From assembly GCF_019794555.1 (NCBI RefSeq), contig NZ_JAIMEP010000022.1:1-32095 (forward strand): DNA of 32,095 nt. Reading direction: 5' to 3'. Source of the stretch: Streptococcus suis (GTDB lineage Bacteria > Bacillota > Bacilli > Lactobacillales > Streptococcaceae). Position numbers and translations under genes: made by a program. The notes under the pieces are model-generated. The model saw nothing but the letters and a program-made list of their open reading frames with translations. It did no database searches and had not been told where the DNA came from. Below are positions 19,354 to 29,249 of this stretch, piece by piece (positions within the stretch are counted from its first letter, which is position 1; every line of letters starts with the position of its first letter).

Positions 19354-19893
19354 TCACTCAAAATCTGAAAAAATTTCAGCCAGCTCATTCAACTCTTCAA
19401 AGCTTAGTTTTGTAACAGTATACTCTTCTTCTTTTAAAACTTGATGATAAAGATATTTCAAGTTTGTTTCATTCTCGCTATCATAAAATAAATAAATTCC
19501 ATCTGTATGATCAATCAAAAAACGATTATAAAATTGAAATTGTGCTGGAGATTGATAGAAAGGATAAATATATTTTACGAAATCAGCTGTTTTAAAATGT
19601 GAAAGTTTTAATTGATTAGCATCATTCCAGTTTTCTCCATGATTTTCAAACAAAAAGATACAAGCTATTTTACAGGTGTACCCTTCCGATTGAAGCTCTC
19701 TGAGTGTTTCTAAGGTCCAAAATTCAAATCCCAAGTTTCCTGTAAAGATGAACCATTCTACTCCATCCTCTAAAAACTGAGTCAAGCTTTTTTTTATCGC
19801 TGTTTTAATAATGGGTATACGAGGATCCTTATCATTGAAAATTCCTAAATCTGTATGCCTATATCCACTTATCAGTAGGCTATTAGTGTGCAT
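19354..19893 (-). CDS. ypsA: YpsA-family SLOG-fold protein (DUF1273)
   Basis: About 179 residues. The N-terminal [11 protein letters not shown] and later [13 protein letters not shown] are typical of the YpsA family, a SLOG/Rossmann-like fold likely to bind a nucleotide ligand. Bacillus YpsA is linked to cell division and lies near gpsB there too, as it does here. The biochemical activity is unknown. I chose the ATG at 19893 ([13 protein letters not shown]); a TTG at 19914 in frame is also possible, and the AAGGA before the ATG is very close, so the start is uncertain. The recU promoter overlaps its start region. Confidence 0.85.
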   Translation of the reverse strand: MHTNSLLISGYRHTDLGIFNDKDPRIPIIKTAIKKSLTQFLEDGVEWFIFTGNLGFEFWTLETLRELQSEGYTCKIACIFLFENHGENWNDANQLKLSHFKTADFVKYIYPFYQSPAQFQFYNRFLIDHTDGIYLFYDSENETNLKYLYHQVLKEEEYTVTKLSFEELNELAEIFSDFE

Positions 19894-19896
19894 TCC

Positions 19897-19926
19897 TTGT
19901 ACTCTTTTCTTCAATTATGATATAAT
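19897..19926 (+). promoter_or_regulatory. Promoter of recU-pbp1a
   Basis: TTGTAC (19897-19902), 18-bp spacer, perfect TATAAT (19921-19926). It gives a leader of about 27 bases. It overlaps the start region of the divergent ypsA. Confidence 0.7.
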
Positions 19927-19959
19927 ATGCTGATATTTATTTTATCAAGAAGGAGTTCT

Positions 19960-20577
19960 ATGGTCAATTATCCCCATCAACCCGGAAAAAAAATCACTAG
20001 TATTAGCTCCCAATCGAATCATCAAATTAACTTTGCGAACCGCGGTATGTCTTTTGAATCAGCCATCAATGATAGTAATGAATACTATCTAACCCATGGT
20101 TTAGCTGTTATTCACAAAAAGCCAACACCTGTTCAAATTGTCAAAGTTGATTACCCCAAACGAAGTCGAGCTAAGATTGTAGAAGCTTATTTCCGTCAAG
20201 CATCCACGACAGACTACTCCGGAGTTTTCAAAGGACGTTACATAGATTTTGAAGCAAAAGAGACGCGTCAAAAAACTGCAATGCCTATGAAGAATTTCCA
20301 TGCTCACCAAATCAAGCACATGAAACAAGTCGTTGATCAAGATGGTATCTGCTTTGTCCTTCTTCACTTTTCATCATTGAAAGAAACTTATCTACTGCCT
20401 GCTGTCCATCTGATTCGTTTCTATCAGTTAGACAACGGAACAAAATCTATGCCTCTAAGTTACATCAGACAAAATGGTTTTGATATTAAGATGGGAAGTT
20501 TCCCAACCATACCCTATCTCTCAGTGATTGAAAATAATTTATTAGGTGGTGACTCTTTTGAAAACAACAACCTTTAA
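19960..20577 (+). CDS. recU: Holliday junction resolvase RecU
   Basis: A 205-residue endonuclease that cuts Holliday junctions during recombination repair and chromosome segregation. The catalytic region has [16 protein letters not shown] followed by [10 protein letters not shown], in which Asp, Glu and Lys form the nuclease core. The N-terminal arm with [10 protein letters not shown] is the DNA-binding stalk side. The frame opens at 19927, but AAGGAG lies four bases before the ATG at 19960 and gives [10 protein letters not shown]. It overlaps pbp1a by about 20 bases; recU-pbp1a is a conserved Firmicute operon. Confidence 0.96.
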   Translation: MVNYPHQPGKKITSISSQSNHQINFANRGMSFESAINDSNEYYLTHGLAVIHKKPTPVQIVKVDYPKRSRAKIVEAYFRQASTTDYSGVFKGRYIDFEAKETRQKTAMPMKNFHAHQIKHMKQVVDQDGICFVLLHFSSLKETYLLPAVHLIRFYQLDNGTKSMPLSYIRQNGFDIKMGSFPTIPYLSVIENNLLGGDSFENNNL

Positions 20578-22768
20578 GAAATATTTGCTCATGTTTGTAA
20601 ATATTTTTCTCGCCTTGGTTCTTTTACTCAGTCTGGCCGGTGCAATATTAATTGGATCATACATTCTGAGTGCTCCAAAGTTAACAGAGGAAGCCTTAAC
20701 TGCAACTGTATCTAGTAAAATTTACGACAAGAACGGTCAGTTAATCGCCGATTTAGGAACCGAAAAACGGTCAAACGCTAAAACTGAAGAAATCCCAACT
20801 GAACTGGCTAATGCGATTGTAGCCATAGAAGATCAGCGATTCTACAATCACAGGGGTGTAGATGTTATCCGTATAGCCGGATCTTTATTAAATAATCTTT
20901 CTGGTGGTAACCTCCAAGGTGGTTCAACACTAGATCAACAGTTTATCAAACTAACCTACTTTTCAACTTCTGCAGAAGATCAAACTATCAAGCGAAAAAT
21001 CCAAGAAGCTTGGTTGGCATTACAACTGGAGCAAACAAAGACAAAACAAGAAATTCTAACTTACTATGTGAATAAAGTATATATGTCAAATGGAACATAT
21101 GGAATGAAGACTGCAGCAGAAGAATTTTTTGGTAAGGAATTAAAAGAGTTAAGTTTAGCACAGTTAGCTCTACTTGCAGGGATGCCACAAGCACCCAATC
21201 AATATGATCCCTATTCAAACCCTGAGGATGCCAAAATCCGTCGTGATCTAGTATTATCGGAAATGCTTGACGAAAAATATATTGACAGTAGTCAATATGA
21301 GCAAGCCATTCTCACTCCCATTACAGATGGATTACAACCATTATCCAATGAGGCAGCTTATCCTGCTTATATGGATAATTACCTAAAACAGGTTATTGAA
21401 GAAGTTCAGAAAAACACAGGTTATAACTTATTGACGACAGGAATGGATATTTATACTAACGTCGACCCTGCCGCTCAACAGCAACTGTGGAATATATATA
21501 ATACAGATATGTATGTCAATTATCCTGATGAATTATTTCAGGTGGCATCAACTGTGATCGACGTTTCAAATGGCAAAGTCGTTGCCCAACTGGGTGGTAG
21601 ACACCAAGCAACCAATGTTTCGTTTGGTACAAATCAAGCTGTAGAGACTAATCGAGACTTTGGTTCTACTATGAAGCCAATCACGGATTACGCTCCTGCA
21701 TTTGAACAGGGTGTATATACTTCTACAGCTGACATTATTGTTGACGAACCATATTACTATCCTGGAACTAGCACACCTGTCAATAACTGGGATAAAAAGT
21801 ATTTTGGTAGTCTAACTGTTAAATCTGCTATTCAATATTCACGAAACGTTACAGCTGTAAAAGCCTTGGAAGCAACCGGATTAGAAAATTCACTAAAATT
21901 TTTGAATTCTGTAGGCATCAACTACCCAGAAATCCATTATTCAAATGCCATCTCAAGCAATACATCAGATACTAGTCAAGAATATGGTGCAAGCAGTGAA
22001 AAAATGGCAGCTGCCTACGCTGCTTTTGCAAATGGCGGAACCTATTTCGCACCGCAATATGTCAACAAAATCGTCTTTACGGATGGTACTGTTAAAGAAT
22101 TTGCTCCTACTGGTAATCGTGTAATGTCGGAAGAAACAGCTTACCTGATGACTGATATGATGAAATCAGTTATGGCGGTGGGATATGGACTCAACGCCTC
22201 TGTTAGTGGTATTCCAATGGCTGGTAAAACTGGTACTTCAAACTATACTGATAGCGAAACAGAACAAATTATTGCAGCGATACCTGAAGCAGCTTATAAT
22301 GTCATGGTTGTCCCAGATGAGAATTTTATTGGTTATTCCAGTCAATATGCTATGGCTGTTTGGACCGGTTATACCAATCGTATGACCCCAATTTTAGATA
22401 ACAGTATGCGTATTGCAACTGATGTCTACCATAATATGATGACCTTTATGCACTCTGATTATACTGCTACTGATTGGGAAGTTCCAAATGAAGTTGTTTA
22501 TTTTGGTGGGTATTATTATTTAAAAGATAGTATTACTTTACAAAATGCTTATAACAATTATTACAATAGCTTCACACCATCGACTTCAACTAGCGCTTCG
22601 TCAAACAACACTACAACAAGTACATCAACTGAGTCATCTACTACTAATGAATCAACCACAGAAACAAGTTCTGTGCAATCCGAACAGACATCTGATAGTA
22701 CTCCAATGGAGACTGAAACATCAGCAAACCAACAGAATAACGGTAACACTGAAAATACAAACCAATAA
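20558..22768 (+). CDS. pbp1a: Class A penicillin-binding protein PBP1a
   Basis: About 736 residues, a bifunctional wall enzyme. A short cytoplasmic tail and one membrane helix (about residues 9-35) lead to the glycosyltransferase domain ([10 protein letters not shown] with the catalytic Glu, then GGSTLDQQ), and then the transpeptidase with active-site STMK, SRN and KTGTS motifs. The C-terminal tail is Ser/Thr/Asn-rich. Pneumococcal resistance alleles often change the Thr of STMK; here it is unchanged. No ATG fits well. AGGTGG lies six bases before a TTG at 20558, which I take as the start; GTG at 20546 or ATG at 20591 are alternatives. It overlaps recU, so coupling is likely. GpsB, encoded nearby, binds such PBPs. 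Confidence 0.95.
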   Translation: MKTTTFKKYLLMFVNIFLALVLLLSLAGAILIGSYILSAPKLTEEALTATVSSKIYDKNGQLIADLGTEKRSNAKTEEIPTELANAIVAIEDQRFYNHRGVDVIRIAGSLLNNLSGGNLQGGSTLDQQFIKLTYFSTSAEDQTIKRKIQEAWLALQLEQTKTKQEILTYYVNKVYMSNGTYGMKTAAEEFFGKELKELSLAQLALLAGMPQAPNQYDPYSNPEDAKIRRDLVLSEMLDEKYIDSSQYEQAILTPITDGLQPLSNEAAYPAYMDNYLKQVIEEVQKNTGYNLLTTGMDIYTNVDPAAQQQLWNIYNTDMYVNYPDELFQVASTVIDVSNGKVVAQLGGRHQATNVSFGTNQAVETNRDFGSTMKPITDYAPAFEQGVYTSTADIIVDEPYYYPGTSTPVNNWDKKYFGSLTVKSAIQYSRNVTAVKALEATGLENSLKFLNSVGINYPEIHYSNAISSNTSDTSQEYGASSEKMAAAYAAFANGGTYFAPQYVNKIVFTDGTVKEFAPTGNRVMSEETAYLMTDMMKSVMAVGYGLNASVSGIPMAGKTGTSNYTDSETEQIIAAIPEAAYNVMVVPDENFIGYSSQYAMAVWTGYTNRMTPILDNSMRIATDVYHNMMTFMHSDYTATDWEVPNEVVYFGGYYYLKDSITLQNAYNNYYNSFTPSTSTSASSNNTTTSTSTESSTTNESTTETSSVQSEQTSDSTPMETETSANQQNNGNTENTNQ

Positions 22769-22774
22769 GAGATG

Positions 22775-22800
22775 CCCAGATTCTTCTGGGTTTTTCTTTT
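22775..22800 (+). terminator. Terminator of recU-pbp1a
   Basis: CCCAGA-TTCT-TCTGGG followed by TTTTTCTTTT, seven bases after the pbp1a stop. Confidence 0.85.
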
Positions 22801-22825
22801 CTCAAAAATGTGATAAGATAGGAAT

Positions 22826-23539
22826 ATGAAACCTGAATTATTTTATAAAACCTTGGCAGACCAAGGCATTCAATTAACTGACCAACAAAAAAAACAATTT
22901 CATCGCTACTTTCAACTGTTGGTGGAATGGAATGAGAAAATTAACTTGACAGCTATTACAGAGGAAAGCGAAGTCTATCTGAAGCATTTCTACGATTCTA
23001 TCGCTCCAATCCTGCAAGGTCATGTTCAAAATGAGCCAATTCAGCTCTTGGATATTGGAGCTGGAGCTGGATTCCCTAGCCTACCAATGAAAATTATCTA
23101 CCCTCAAATAGAGGTTACTATCATCGATTCTCTTAATAAACGAATCAACTTTTTACAAGTTCTTTCAGAAGAACTAGGACTTAAGGGCGTTCATTTTTAC
23201 CATGGTCGTGCGGAGGACTATGCACACGATAAACATTTTCGAGCACAATTTGATTTGGTAACAGCACGCGCTGTCGCTCGTATGCAAATCTTGTCCGAGC
23301 TGACAATTCCATATCTTAAACTAAACGGAAAATTAATCGCACTCAAAGCCTCCAGTGCGGAAGATGAATTAACTCAAGCCAAAAACGCTCTGAATCTTCT
23401 ATTTGCAAGAGTGATTGAAAACCATGATTACACCCTTTCGAACGGCGACCCACGAACATTGACCATTGTTGAAAAGAAAAAGGAAACTCCAAACAAGTTT
23501 CCACGTAAAGCTGGTATGCCAAATAAAAGACCCCTTTAA
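22826..23539 (+). CDS. rsmG: 16S rRNA (guanine-527-N7)-methyltransferase RsmG
   Basis: A 237-residue SAM-dependent enzyme that makes m7G527 in 16S rRNA; its loss gives low-level streptomycin resistance in several bacteria. SAM-binding [17 protein letters not shown] and the later VTARAVARM motif are clear, and the early KINLTAI segment is conserved. It starts at an ATG preceded by ATAGGA, with TGTGATAAGAT just upstream as a possible extended -10. It ends with a basic tail ([13 protein letters not shown]) typical of the family. It is a single gene after the pbp1a terminator. Confidence 0.96.
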   Translation: MKPELFYKTLADQGIQLTDQQKKQFHRYFQLLVEWNEKINLTAITEESEVYLKHFYDSIAPILQGHVQNEPIQLLDIGAGAGFPSLPMKIIYPQIEVTIIDSLNKRINFLQVLSEELGLKGVHFYHGRAEDYAHDKHFRAQFDLVTARAVARMQILSELTIPYLKLNGKLIALKASSAEDELTQAKNALNLLFARVIENHDYTLSNGDPRTLTIVEKKKETPNKFPRKAGMPNKRPL

Positions 23540-23545
23540 ACATAA

Positions 23546-23580
23546 GAAAAGCGAGTTTCACTAAGAAACCCGCTCTTTTA
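23546..23580. terminator. Shared terminator between rsmG and the cold-shock gene
   Basis: GCGAGTTTC-ACTAA-GAAACCCGC forms a stem with one A/C mismatch, with T-runs on both sides (CTCTTTTA on plus, CTTTTCTTATG on minus). It can end both converging genes. Confidence 0.75.
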
Positions 23581-23784
23581 TTATCCAATTTTTGTAATAT
23601 TGGTTGCTTGAAGACCACGTTGGCCTTGCTCCACTTCAAAAGTCACTTTTTGACCGTCTTCCAAAGATTTGAAACCATTAGACTGAATTTCAGAAAAGTG
23701 TGCAAATACATCTGGTCCATTTTCTTGTGAAATAAAACCAAATCCTTTTTCTGCATTAAACCATTTGACTGTACCTTGTACCAT
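23581..23784 (-). CDS. Cold-shock protein (CspA family)
   Basis: A 67-residue single cold-shock domain, an RNA chaperone of the cytoplasm. The RNA-binding motifs KGFGFI (RNP1) and VFAHF (RNP2) are both intact, and the protein begins [10 protein letters not shown]. Length is normal. AGAGG lies nine bases before the ATG. A strong promoter about 90 bases upstream gives the long untranslated leader typical of cold-shock genes. It converges on rsmG and shares its terminator. The paralogue name (CspA, B, C or D) cannot be decided from sequence. Confidence 0.95.
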   Translation of the reverse strand: MVQGTVKWFNAEKGFGFISQENGPDVFAHFSEIQSNGFKSLEDGQKVTFEVEQGQRGLQATNITKIG

Positions 23785-23879
23785 TTTTGTTACCTCTTTT
23801 TATTTATTTGTAAAACGAATCAAGAGGAAAAACAAAAGATGAAACTGATACTTAAACTCTAAACTTATTTACATTATCT

Positions 23880-23908
23880 ACTTTAACAGGATAATCATCA
23901 TCTGTCAA
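23880..23908 (-). promoter_or_regulatory. Promoter of the cold-shock gene
   Basis: Minus-strand perfect TTGACA (23908-23903), 17 bp, TAAAGT (23885-23880). The predicted start is near 23873, leaving an untranslated leader of about 90 bases. Confidence 0.7.
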
Positions 23909-23943
23909 CGATAAAGGTTGAACATTTCATAAACTTCATCATT

Positions 23944-24777
23944 TCACTTCCACGGATTATAAAATCTCCCCTGATTTGCAATAAAGAGGGTAATGGTAAT
24001 GCCTATGAGGAGGAAAATGATCATTAAGACGATGTAATCCATTTGTTTCAGAGGCTGGTAGGTGTACCAGGTTCTCTTTTTATTTTTTCCAAAGCGCCGT
24101 AATTCCATGGCAGTTGATATGGTATCAATTCGTTCCAAAGAACTGAAAATCAATGGGATTACAAGTGATAAATTCCCTTTTATCCGATCCACTAATCTCC
24201 CTTTTTTAGACAACTCTAGACCCCGTGCCTCTTGAGACATCCGAATAGTATAAAATTCTTCTTGGATATCTGGAATATACCGCATAGTCAGACTTACTGC
24301 ATAAGCGACTTTATATGAACCCCCAATTTTATTCAAACTTGATGCAAACTGACTGGGATGAGTCGTCATTAAAAAAATCAAGGCAACAGGAACAGTACAA
24401 AAATATTTCAATAACAAATTGAGCAGATAAAATAGTTGCTGGCTCGTAATAGAATAAGTCCCAATCCCCGACCACAAAACGGTCTCTGCTCCATATAACG
24501 TCACACCATAAGTTGGGGCAAATAGATACACCATCAATGCATTCAGCAAGGCAAATACTGTTGTAAACAAGAGAACAAAGGAAACATCCCGATAACGAAT
24601 GCCCGATAATTTAAACAAGCTGAGGGAAAACACGGCAATGCATAAAATAAGACGAGTATCGTAGGTAACCATCGCAACGACGGAAACTGCTAGAAAGAAC
24701 AATAATTTACTGACCGCTGAAAGATTGTAGATAAAACCTTGTCCATTACGATAACCAATTAATGACTGTCGATTCAT
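23944..24777 (-). CDS. ECF transporter T component (energy-coupling transmembrane protein, EcfT family)
   Basis: A 277-residue membrane protein of the CbiQ/EcfT family, with several hydrophobic helices in the first 140 residues and another near residues 245-268. The cytoplasmic coupling region has the ARG-type motif RMSQEARGLE near residue 182 and a second TAMELRRFGKNK near 220, which couple ATP hydrolysis to the S component. Its start overlaps the ATPase stop, with AGGAGG eleven bases upstream, so the two are coupled. It is likely dedicated to the partner ATPase rather than the housekeeping EcfAAT complex. Confidence 0.9.
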   Translation of the reverse strand: MNRQSLIGYRNGQGFIYNLSAVSKLLFFLAVSVVAMVTYDTRLILCIAVFSLSLFKLSGIRYRDVSFVLLFTTVFALLNALMVYLFAPTYGVTLYGAETVLWSGIGTYSITSQQLFYLLNLLLKYFCTVPVALIFLMTTHPSQFASSLNKIGGSYKVAYAVSLTMRYIPDIQEEFYTIRMSQEARGLELSKKGRLVDRIKGNLSLVIPLIFSSLERIDTISTAMELRRFGKNKKRTWYTYQPLKQMDYIVLMIIFLLIGITITLFIANQGRFYNPWK

Positions 24778-26447
24778 CAGTTCCTCCTCTCTTCTTGCAT
24801 ATAAAGCATCGTCAACTCTAAAGGATTCACTCTAAGACGTTCTGCCAAATGGAATATAGATGTTTCTTTCAAACTGGCCTGTTCTATCACAGCAACATCT
24901 GATAATATTTCTGCTGGACTAGCATCTTCAATAATCTGCCCATCCACCACTACAACTGCTCTGTCTGAATAATCCAGCATGAGTTGCATATCATGGGTAA
25001 TCATGACAATGGTATGCCCTTTAGCATTTAATTGGTCCAAAAAATCCATCATTTCTCGATAATGTCGCTGATCCTGCCCGGCTGTCGGCTCATCCAGTAG
25101 AATGATTTCCGGATTGAGAACCAAGATCGAAGCAATCGTCACCCTTTTTTTCTGACCATAGGAAAGCGCCGATATAGGCCATTTACGGAATGGGTATAAA
25201 CCACAAACTTCTAATATATTGAGAACACGCTGTTCAACTACTTCCTCATCTACTCCACGCAAACGGAGGCCAAGTGCCACCTCATCAAAAATCATATTTT
25301 GACTAATCATCTGGTTAGGATTTTGAAGTACATATCCAATACGCTCCGCACGCTCTTTAATAGAATCATCCTGAATAGATTGACCATTCCAAAAAAGTTC
25401 TCCCTCAGGCTGAATAAAGCCGCAAAGTGCCTTGGCTAAGGTAGATTTGCCAGCACCATTCTTTCCAACAATTGCCAACCGCTCACCCTTATGAATGGTA
25501 AGGTTAATATCTTTTAACACCTGCTTCTCTGGATAGGAAAAATGTAGATGGTTTGCTTCTAATAATACTTCCTCTGACTCATTTTCAAAATGCAAAGCTG
25601 GTAGTTGACCAACAGTCAAGGATGCTACATCAACCTCCCATACTGAAGCAAGATGCTCTGCGTCTTCAATTGGATAGCCCAACGCTCGAAGAGTAGAAAT
25701 ATAGAGAGGTTCACGTATCCCATTTTCTTGTAACAAGGAAGTCTTCAATAATTGATCTGGGTTACCGTTAAATAAAATTTGACCATCATTTATCAATACC
25801 ACCCGATCAACATGACGGTACAAGACATCTTCTAAACGATGTTCAATAATAATCGTTGTGGTGCCTTCTTGTCGATGCAGTCGGTCAATCAAATCAATCG
25901 TATCCTGACCTGATTTAGGATCCAAATTAGCAAGTGGTTCATCAAACAATAAAATAGGGCTTTCATCTATTAACACTCCAGCTAAACTGACACGTTGCTT
26001 TTGACCTCCAGATAAATCTTGTGGCCGATGGGCTAATAAGTCTGTAAGTGATAGTCTTTCTGCCCAATTCCCTATTTTTTGATGCATAATCTGTTGACTT
26101 TCCATATCATTTTCTAGAGCAAAGGCAAGATCTTCTGCAACCGACAAGCCAATAAACTGTCCATCTGTATCTTGAAGAACTGTTGATACTAGTAAAGATT
26201 TATCATAAACTGATAAATCAAAAGCCTCCTGACCATCCAAAATCAGGCTCCCACTGTGTTCTCCCTTATAAATGTTGGGAATAATGCCATTGAGACACTG
26301 CCCTAACGTTGACTTTCCGGAGCCAGAAGGTCCAATGATTAAAACTTTCTCCCCTTGATAAATGGATAGTTGAATATCCTTTAAAGTTGGCTCCTGCTGT
26401 GCTTGGTATCTAAATGTAAAATCTTTAAACTCAATGATTTTTTTCAT
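24777..26447 (-). CDS. Duplicated ECF transporter ATPase (two ABC domains in one chain)
   Basis: A 556-residue cytoplasmic protein with two ABC ATPase domains. The first has Walker [10 protein letters not shown] (39-47), signature LSGGQKQR (145-152) and DEP at 169; the second has Walker [10 protein letters not shown] (328-336), a variant signature LSYGQ (428-432) and DEP at 452. A linker of about 60 residues (230-295) resembles the DUF3744-type insert found in fused ECF ATPases. It should power the EcfT encoded directly downstream. The Shine-Dalgarno site is absent: TATAAT ends six bases before the ATG, so the mRNA is probably leaderless. The S component is probably the one at 27768-28316. 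Confidence 0.93.
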   Translation of the reverse strand: MKKIIEFKDFTFRYQAQQEPTLKDIQLSIYQGEKVLIIGPSGSGKSTLGQCLNGIIPNIYKGEHSGSLILDGQEAFDLSVYDKSLLVSTVLQDTDGQFIGLSVAEDLAFALENDMESQQIMHQKIGNWAERLSLTDLLAHRPQDLSGGQKQRVSLAGVLIDESPILLFDEPLANLDPKSGQDTIDLIDRLHRQEGTTTIIIEHRLEDVLYRHVDRVVLINDGQILFNGNPDQLLKTSLLQENGIREPLYISTLRALGYPIEDAEHLASVWEVDVASLTVGQLPALHFENESEEVLLEANHLHFSYPEKQVLKDINLTIHKGERLAIVGKNGAGKSTLAKALCGFIQPEGELFWNGQSIQDDSIKERAERIGYVLQNPNQMISQNMIFDEVALGLRLRGVDEEVVEQRVLNILEVCGLYPFRKWPISALSYGQKKRVTIASILVLNPEIILLDEPTAGQDQRHYREMMDFLDQLNAKGHTIVMITHDMQLMLDYSDRAVVVVDGQIIEDASPAEILSDVAVIEQASLKETSIFHLAERLRVNPLELTMLYMQEERRN

Positions 26448-26453
26448 AGGACT

Positions 26454-26459
26454 ATTATA
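26454..26459 (-). promoter_or_regulatory. -10 box placed for a leaderless ECF ATPase mRNA
   Basis: A perfect TATAAT lies six bases before the ATG at 26447, with no AGGAGG-like site between. The usual start position falls on the A of ATG. The -35 region is only T-rich. Confidence 0.55.
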
Positions 26460-26554
26460 GCGTAAATTGACTCTGAAAAAAAGGAAGAATCACTAGATTC
26501 CACCTTTGTGAAGATGTTCTGTCAATATTTCGCAATCAGAAATGTCATTTATAA

Positions 26555-26581
26555 CAAAAACTGCACTGATTTCTCAATGCA
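26555..26581 (-). terminator. Terminator of trhO
   Basis: TGCATTGA-GAAA-TCAGTGCA (one G-U pair) with a GAAA tetraloop, followed by GTTTTTG, ten bases after the trhO stop. Confidence 0.8.
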
Positions 26582-26590
26582 ATTTATTTT

Positions 26591-27574
26591 TTAAGCATTT
26601 ACAGGCGCCAAACTCTCACCGATTGCTTCCAAGCGTTCTGCCCATTCTTGACGAGTCAAGCCGTTTTCAGAGATGTAACGGTTGCGCTCATGAGCACGAC
26701 ATTCAGCTGAACAGCCTCGAACATACTTGTGTTCATTCTCTTCCGATGTCAAAATACGACGGTTACAGAATGGATTGCCACAGTTAACATAGCGCTCACA
26801 TGGTGTGCCATCGAACCAGTCCTTACCAACGACAACTGGGTTAACATGGTTAACATCGACCGCGATACGCTCGTCAAAGACATACATCTTCCCATCCCAC
26901 AATTCACCACGAACTTCTGGGTCTTTACCATAGGTTGCGATACCACCGTGGAGCTGGCCGACATCCTTGTAGCCTTCACGAACCATCCAGCCTGAGAATT
27001 TTTCACAGCGAACACCACCAGTACAGTAAACAACTACGCGCTTGTCCATGAATTTCTCTTTGTTATCACGAACCCATTGTGGCAACTCACGGAAGTTGCG
27101 GATGTCTGGACGGATCGCACCACGGAAGTGACCAAGGTCATACTCGTAGTCATTACGTGTATCCAAAACAACTGTATCTTCGTCCAAGAGAGCTTCTTTG
27201 AACTCTTTTGGTGATAGGTAGGCACCTGTTGTCACAAGTGGATCTATATCGTTGTCAAAGTCGTTATCTTCCAAACCAAGGTGAACAATTTCTTTTTTAT
27301 AACGAACAAACATTTTCTTGAAAGCTTGCTCATTTTCTTCATCAATCTTGAACCACAAATCGCTGAAGAGTGGATTAGCATGAACGTAGTCCATGTACTT
27401 TTGAGTTGTTTCATAGTCACCAGAAACAGTACCGTTGATTCCCTCATCAGCAATCAGAATACGTCCTTTTAGTCCGATAGACTTACAGAAAGCTAGATGC
27501 TCAGCAGCATAGGCTTCCGCATTTTCAATTGGGACATATTTATAATAAAGTAATACACGAATGTCTTTTGACAT
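26591..27574 (-). CDS. trhO: tRNA uridine-34 hydroxylase TrhO (YceA/UPF0176 rhodanese-domain protein)
   Basis: A 327-residue cytoplasmic protein. The N-terminal acylphosphatase-like domain (about 1-95) precedes a rhodanese domain (about 120-220) with catalytic Cys184 in [13 protein letters not shown]-terminal cysteine-rich segment (Cys259, 265, 270, 288, 292) probably binds metal. TrhO proteins make 5-hydroxyuridine at tRNA position 34 using oxygen. AGAAGGAG precedes the ATG. It has its own promoter and terminator but sits between the ECF S-component operon and the ECF A-T operon on the same strand. Confidence 0.93.
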   Translation of the reverse strand: MSKDIRVLLYYKYVPIENAEAYAAEHLAFCKSIGLKGRILIADEGINGTVSGDYETTQKYMDYVHANPLFSDLWFKIDEENEQAFKKMFVRYKKEIVHLGLEDNDFDNDIDPLVTTGAYLSPKEFKEALLDEDTVVLDTRNDYEYDLGHFRGAIRPDIRNFRELPQWVRDNKEKFMDKRVVVYCTGGVRCEKFSGWMVREGYKDVGQLHGGIATYGKDPEVRGELWDGKMYVFDERIAVDVNHVNPVVVGKDWFDGTPCERYVNCGNPFCNRRILTSEENEHKYVRGCSAECRAHERNRYISENGLTRQEWAERLEAIGESLAPVNA

Positions 27575-27642
27575 AATTTCTCCTTCTCAATCTTTGCAAT
27601 AGATGATAAAACTCTGTCATTTCTAATAAATGACTCTCTAAG

Positions 27643-27671
27643 ATTATATCGTGTACCAGTCAATATTACAA
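27643..27671 (-). promoter_or_regulatory. Promoter of trhO
   Basis: Minus-strand TTGTAA (27671-27666), 17 bp, perfect TATAAT (27648-27643). The leader of about 65 bases contains a perfect GTCATTT-ATTAG-AAATGAC hairpin at 27616-27634. Confidence 0.65.
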
Positions 27672-27728
27672 AAATCTGAACTGAAACCTATTTTGATACA
27701 ACAAAAAACTATATTGATATTTCACAAC

Positions 27729-27758
27729 GAAAAAATGAACTGTTTTGTAACAGCTCAT
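27729..27758 (-). terminator. Terminator of the SAM hydrolase / S-component operon
   Basis: ATGAGCTGTT and AACAGTTCAT pair (one G-U) around an ACAA loop and are followed by TTTTTTCG. This separates the operon from trhO. Confidence 0.85.
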
Positions 27759-27767
27759 CCTATTTTA

Positions 27768-28316
27768 TTAGTCTTTTGATAGGCTACCAGATTTTACTTG
27801 TGTTCTCGCATACACAGCCAATAAAATCGTACCTGCAATAGCAACAGTAACACTATTTGCAATGCCCGCAACTAAACCTTGTACAAAAACTTTATTAGCA
27901 GGTTCGCTATAAATAACAATATCCAATACTGGAGCAATGATACCCCAAGAAACAATGTTTGCCACAATCTGAAAGACATTGAACACAAGGATGTCTTTTC
28001 CTTCAAAATTTCCTTCCTCAACACGAAGACGATTTTTCACAAAACCTAGCACCAATCCAAAAACCGCTGAAGCTAGTACCCAAGACCACCAAGGTGAACC
28101 ACCTCTTAGCGCATCAATAAAGGCATGACCAATTAGTCCTACAAAGAAACCAACAATTGGACCAAAAACAATTGACAAGAGCGATTGAACTGCATATTGC
28201 AATTGAATATAGGTGTTCGGAACAAAGGTAGGAATGCTAATCAACAAGCCAATAACAACAAAGAGGGCAGCACCAATACCAGTTGCGACAACAGTTTTAA
28301 TAGAATTATTTTTCAT
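27768..28316 (-). CDS. ECF transporter S component (UPF0397/DUF1393 family)
   Basis: A 182-residue integral membrane protein with about five to six hydrophobic helices and the family feature RGGSPWWSW near residue 75, placing it in the UPF0397 S-component family. It should bind the transported substrate and dock on an EcfT-ATPase module. Annotation pipelines often call the family a riboflavin transporter, but comparative studies have linked related S components to methionine-type substrates; the substrate is not settled. It follows the SAM hydrolase by 27 bases with AAGGAG before the ATG, so the two are in one operon. The likely partners are the ATPase and EcfT at 23944-26447. Confidence 0.85.
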   Translation of the reverse strand: MKNNSIKTVVATGIGAALFVVIGLLISIPTFVPNTYIQLQYAVQSLLSIVFGPIVGFFVGLIGHAFIDALRGGSPWWSWVLASAVFGLVLGFVKNRLRVEEGNFEGKDILVFNVFQIVANIVSWGIIAPVLDIVIYSEPANKVFVQGLVAGIANSVTVAIAGTILLAVYARTQVKSGSLSKD

Positions 28317-28343
28317 TATAAGTCTCCTTGTAAAATAAAGTAA

Positions 28344-29192
28344 TTAATTGACAATACGTCTAATTTCAATATGCCAGTTCTGACCGACACCGACATTATA
28401 AGCTTTGGCGAACGATCCTTGATTAATTGCAAGTCCAACACGATAAAGTGAGTTGATATAGAGCAAGGGTTGACCTATGCGCACATCCGCAAATGATTTT
28501 CCATATGTTACCTGATTCTGGTAGACAAGCATATCATTATTGTAAATCGTTACCTCGAAGCGATCTCCAAATTCTGGCAAAAGAGTGTAAAACTCTTCAC
28601 GAGTGACTGATGTCCAAAGAGATCCAAATCTAACATCAAGAATATCAATAGCACCTTTGACAAAATCAGAACCGACTTCTGTTTCTACAGTTGGGATTTC
28701 GACAATATGTTCTACACTAAGTTCTGGTCCAACTTCTTCAAAACTAATATGCCCTGATGCTAATTTTGCACCCGTATAAGCATAAACATCTCGTCCATGG
28801 AACGTATAAGAATGCTCGGTATTCGCACGACGATTAGCGACTTCTGAGATTTCCCTAACAGCTTTTATCCCAACATGTTTCTTAATAAAAGATAGGGTTC
28901 CATTATCTGGTGTGACAATATACTGATTTTTATTAGTTAGGGCAACAACGCTTTTTCTCTTGGAGCCCACACCTGGATCAACAACCGAAACAAAAGTTGT
29001 TCCCTCCGGCCAGTATTCCACTGTCTGGAAGAGACGATATGAGCCCTCAAAAATATTGTAGGGGGTAATATCGTGCGTCAGATTGTGAACAACAAGATCT
29101 CTTGATTCTTGAAGTGCTACTCCAATCATAGCAGATACTGCGCCGTCAACCAATCCAAAATCTGACTGTAAAACAAGTAAGTTATTTGACAT
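28344..29192 (-). CDS. S-adenosyl-L-methionine hydrolase (SAM hydroxide adenosyltransferase, DUF62)
   Basis: A 282-residue cytoplasmic enzyme of the DUF62 family, which splits SAM with water or hydroxide into adenosine and L-methionine. Family features are the N-terminal LQSDFGLVDGAVSAMIG with Asp11, VVDPGVGSKRKSVV, TPDNGTLSF and FHGRDVYAYTGAKLASG. The fluorinase and chlorinase relatives are ruled out only by context. It is first in an operon with an ECF S component. AAGGAG precedes the ATG and a clear promoter is about 30 bases further up. No riboswitch fits in the ~20-base leader. Confidence 0.9.
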   Translation of the reverse strand: MSNNLLVLQSDFGLVDGAVSAMIGVALQESRDLVVHNLTHDITPYNIFEGSYRLFQTVEYWPEGTTFVSVVDPGVGSKRKSVVALTNKNQYIVTPDNGTLSFIKKHVGIKAVREISEVANRRANTEHSYTFHGRDVYAYTGAKLASGHISFEEVGPELSVEHIVEIPTVETEVGSDFVKGAIDILDVRFGSLWTSVTREEFYTLLPEFGDRFEVTIYNNDMLVYQNQVTYGKSFADVRIGQPLLYINSLYRVGLAINQGSFAKAYNVGVGQNWHIEIRRIVN

Positions 29193-29219
29193 ACTTTCTC
29201 CTTATATTACTACCGTTCT

Positions 29220-29248
29220 ATGATAACAGAAAAACCATAACCGTTCAA
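29220..29248 (-). promoter_or_regulatory. Promoter of the SAM hydrolase operon
   Basis: Minus-strand TTGAAC (29248-29243), 17 bp, TATCAT (29225-29220). The leader is about 20 bases. Confidence 0.65.
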
Positions 29249-29249
29249 A

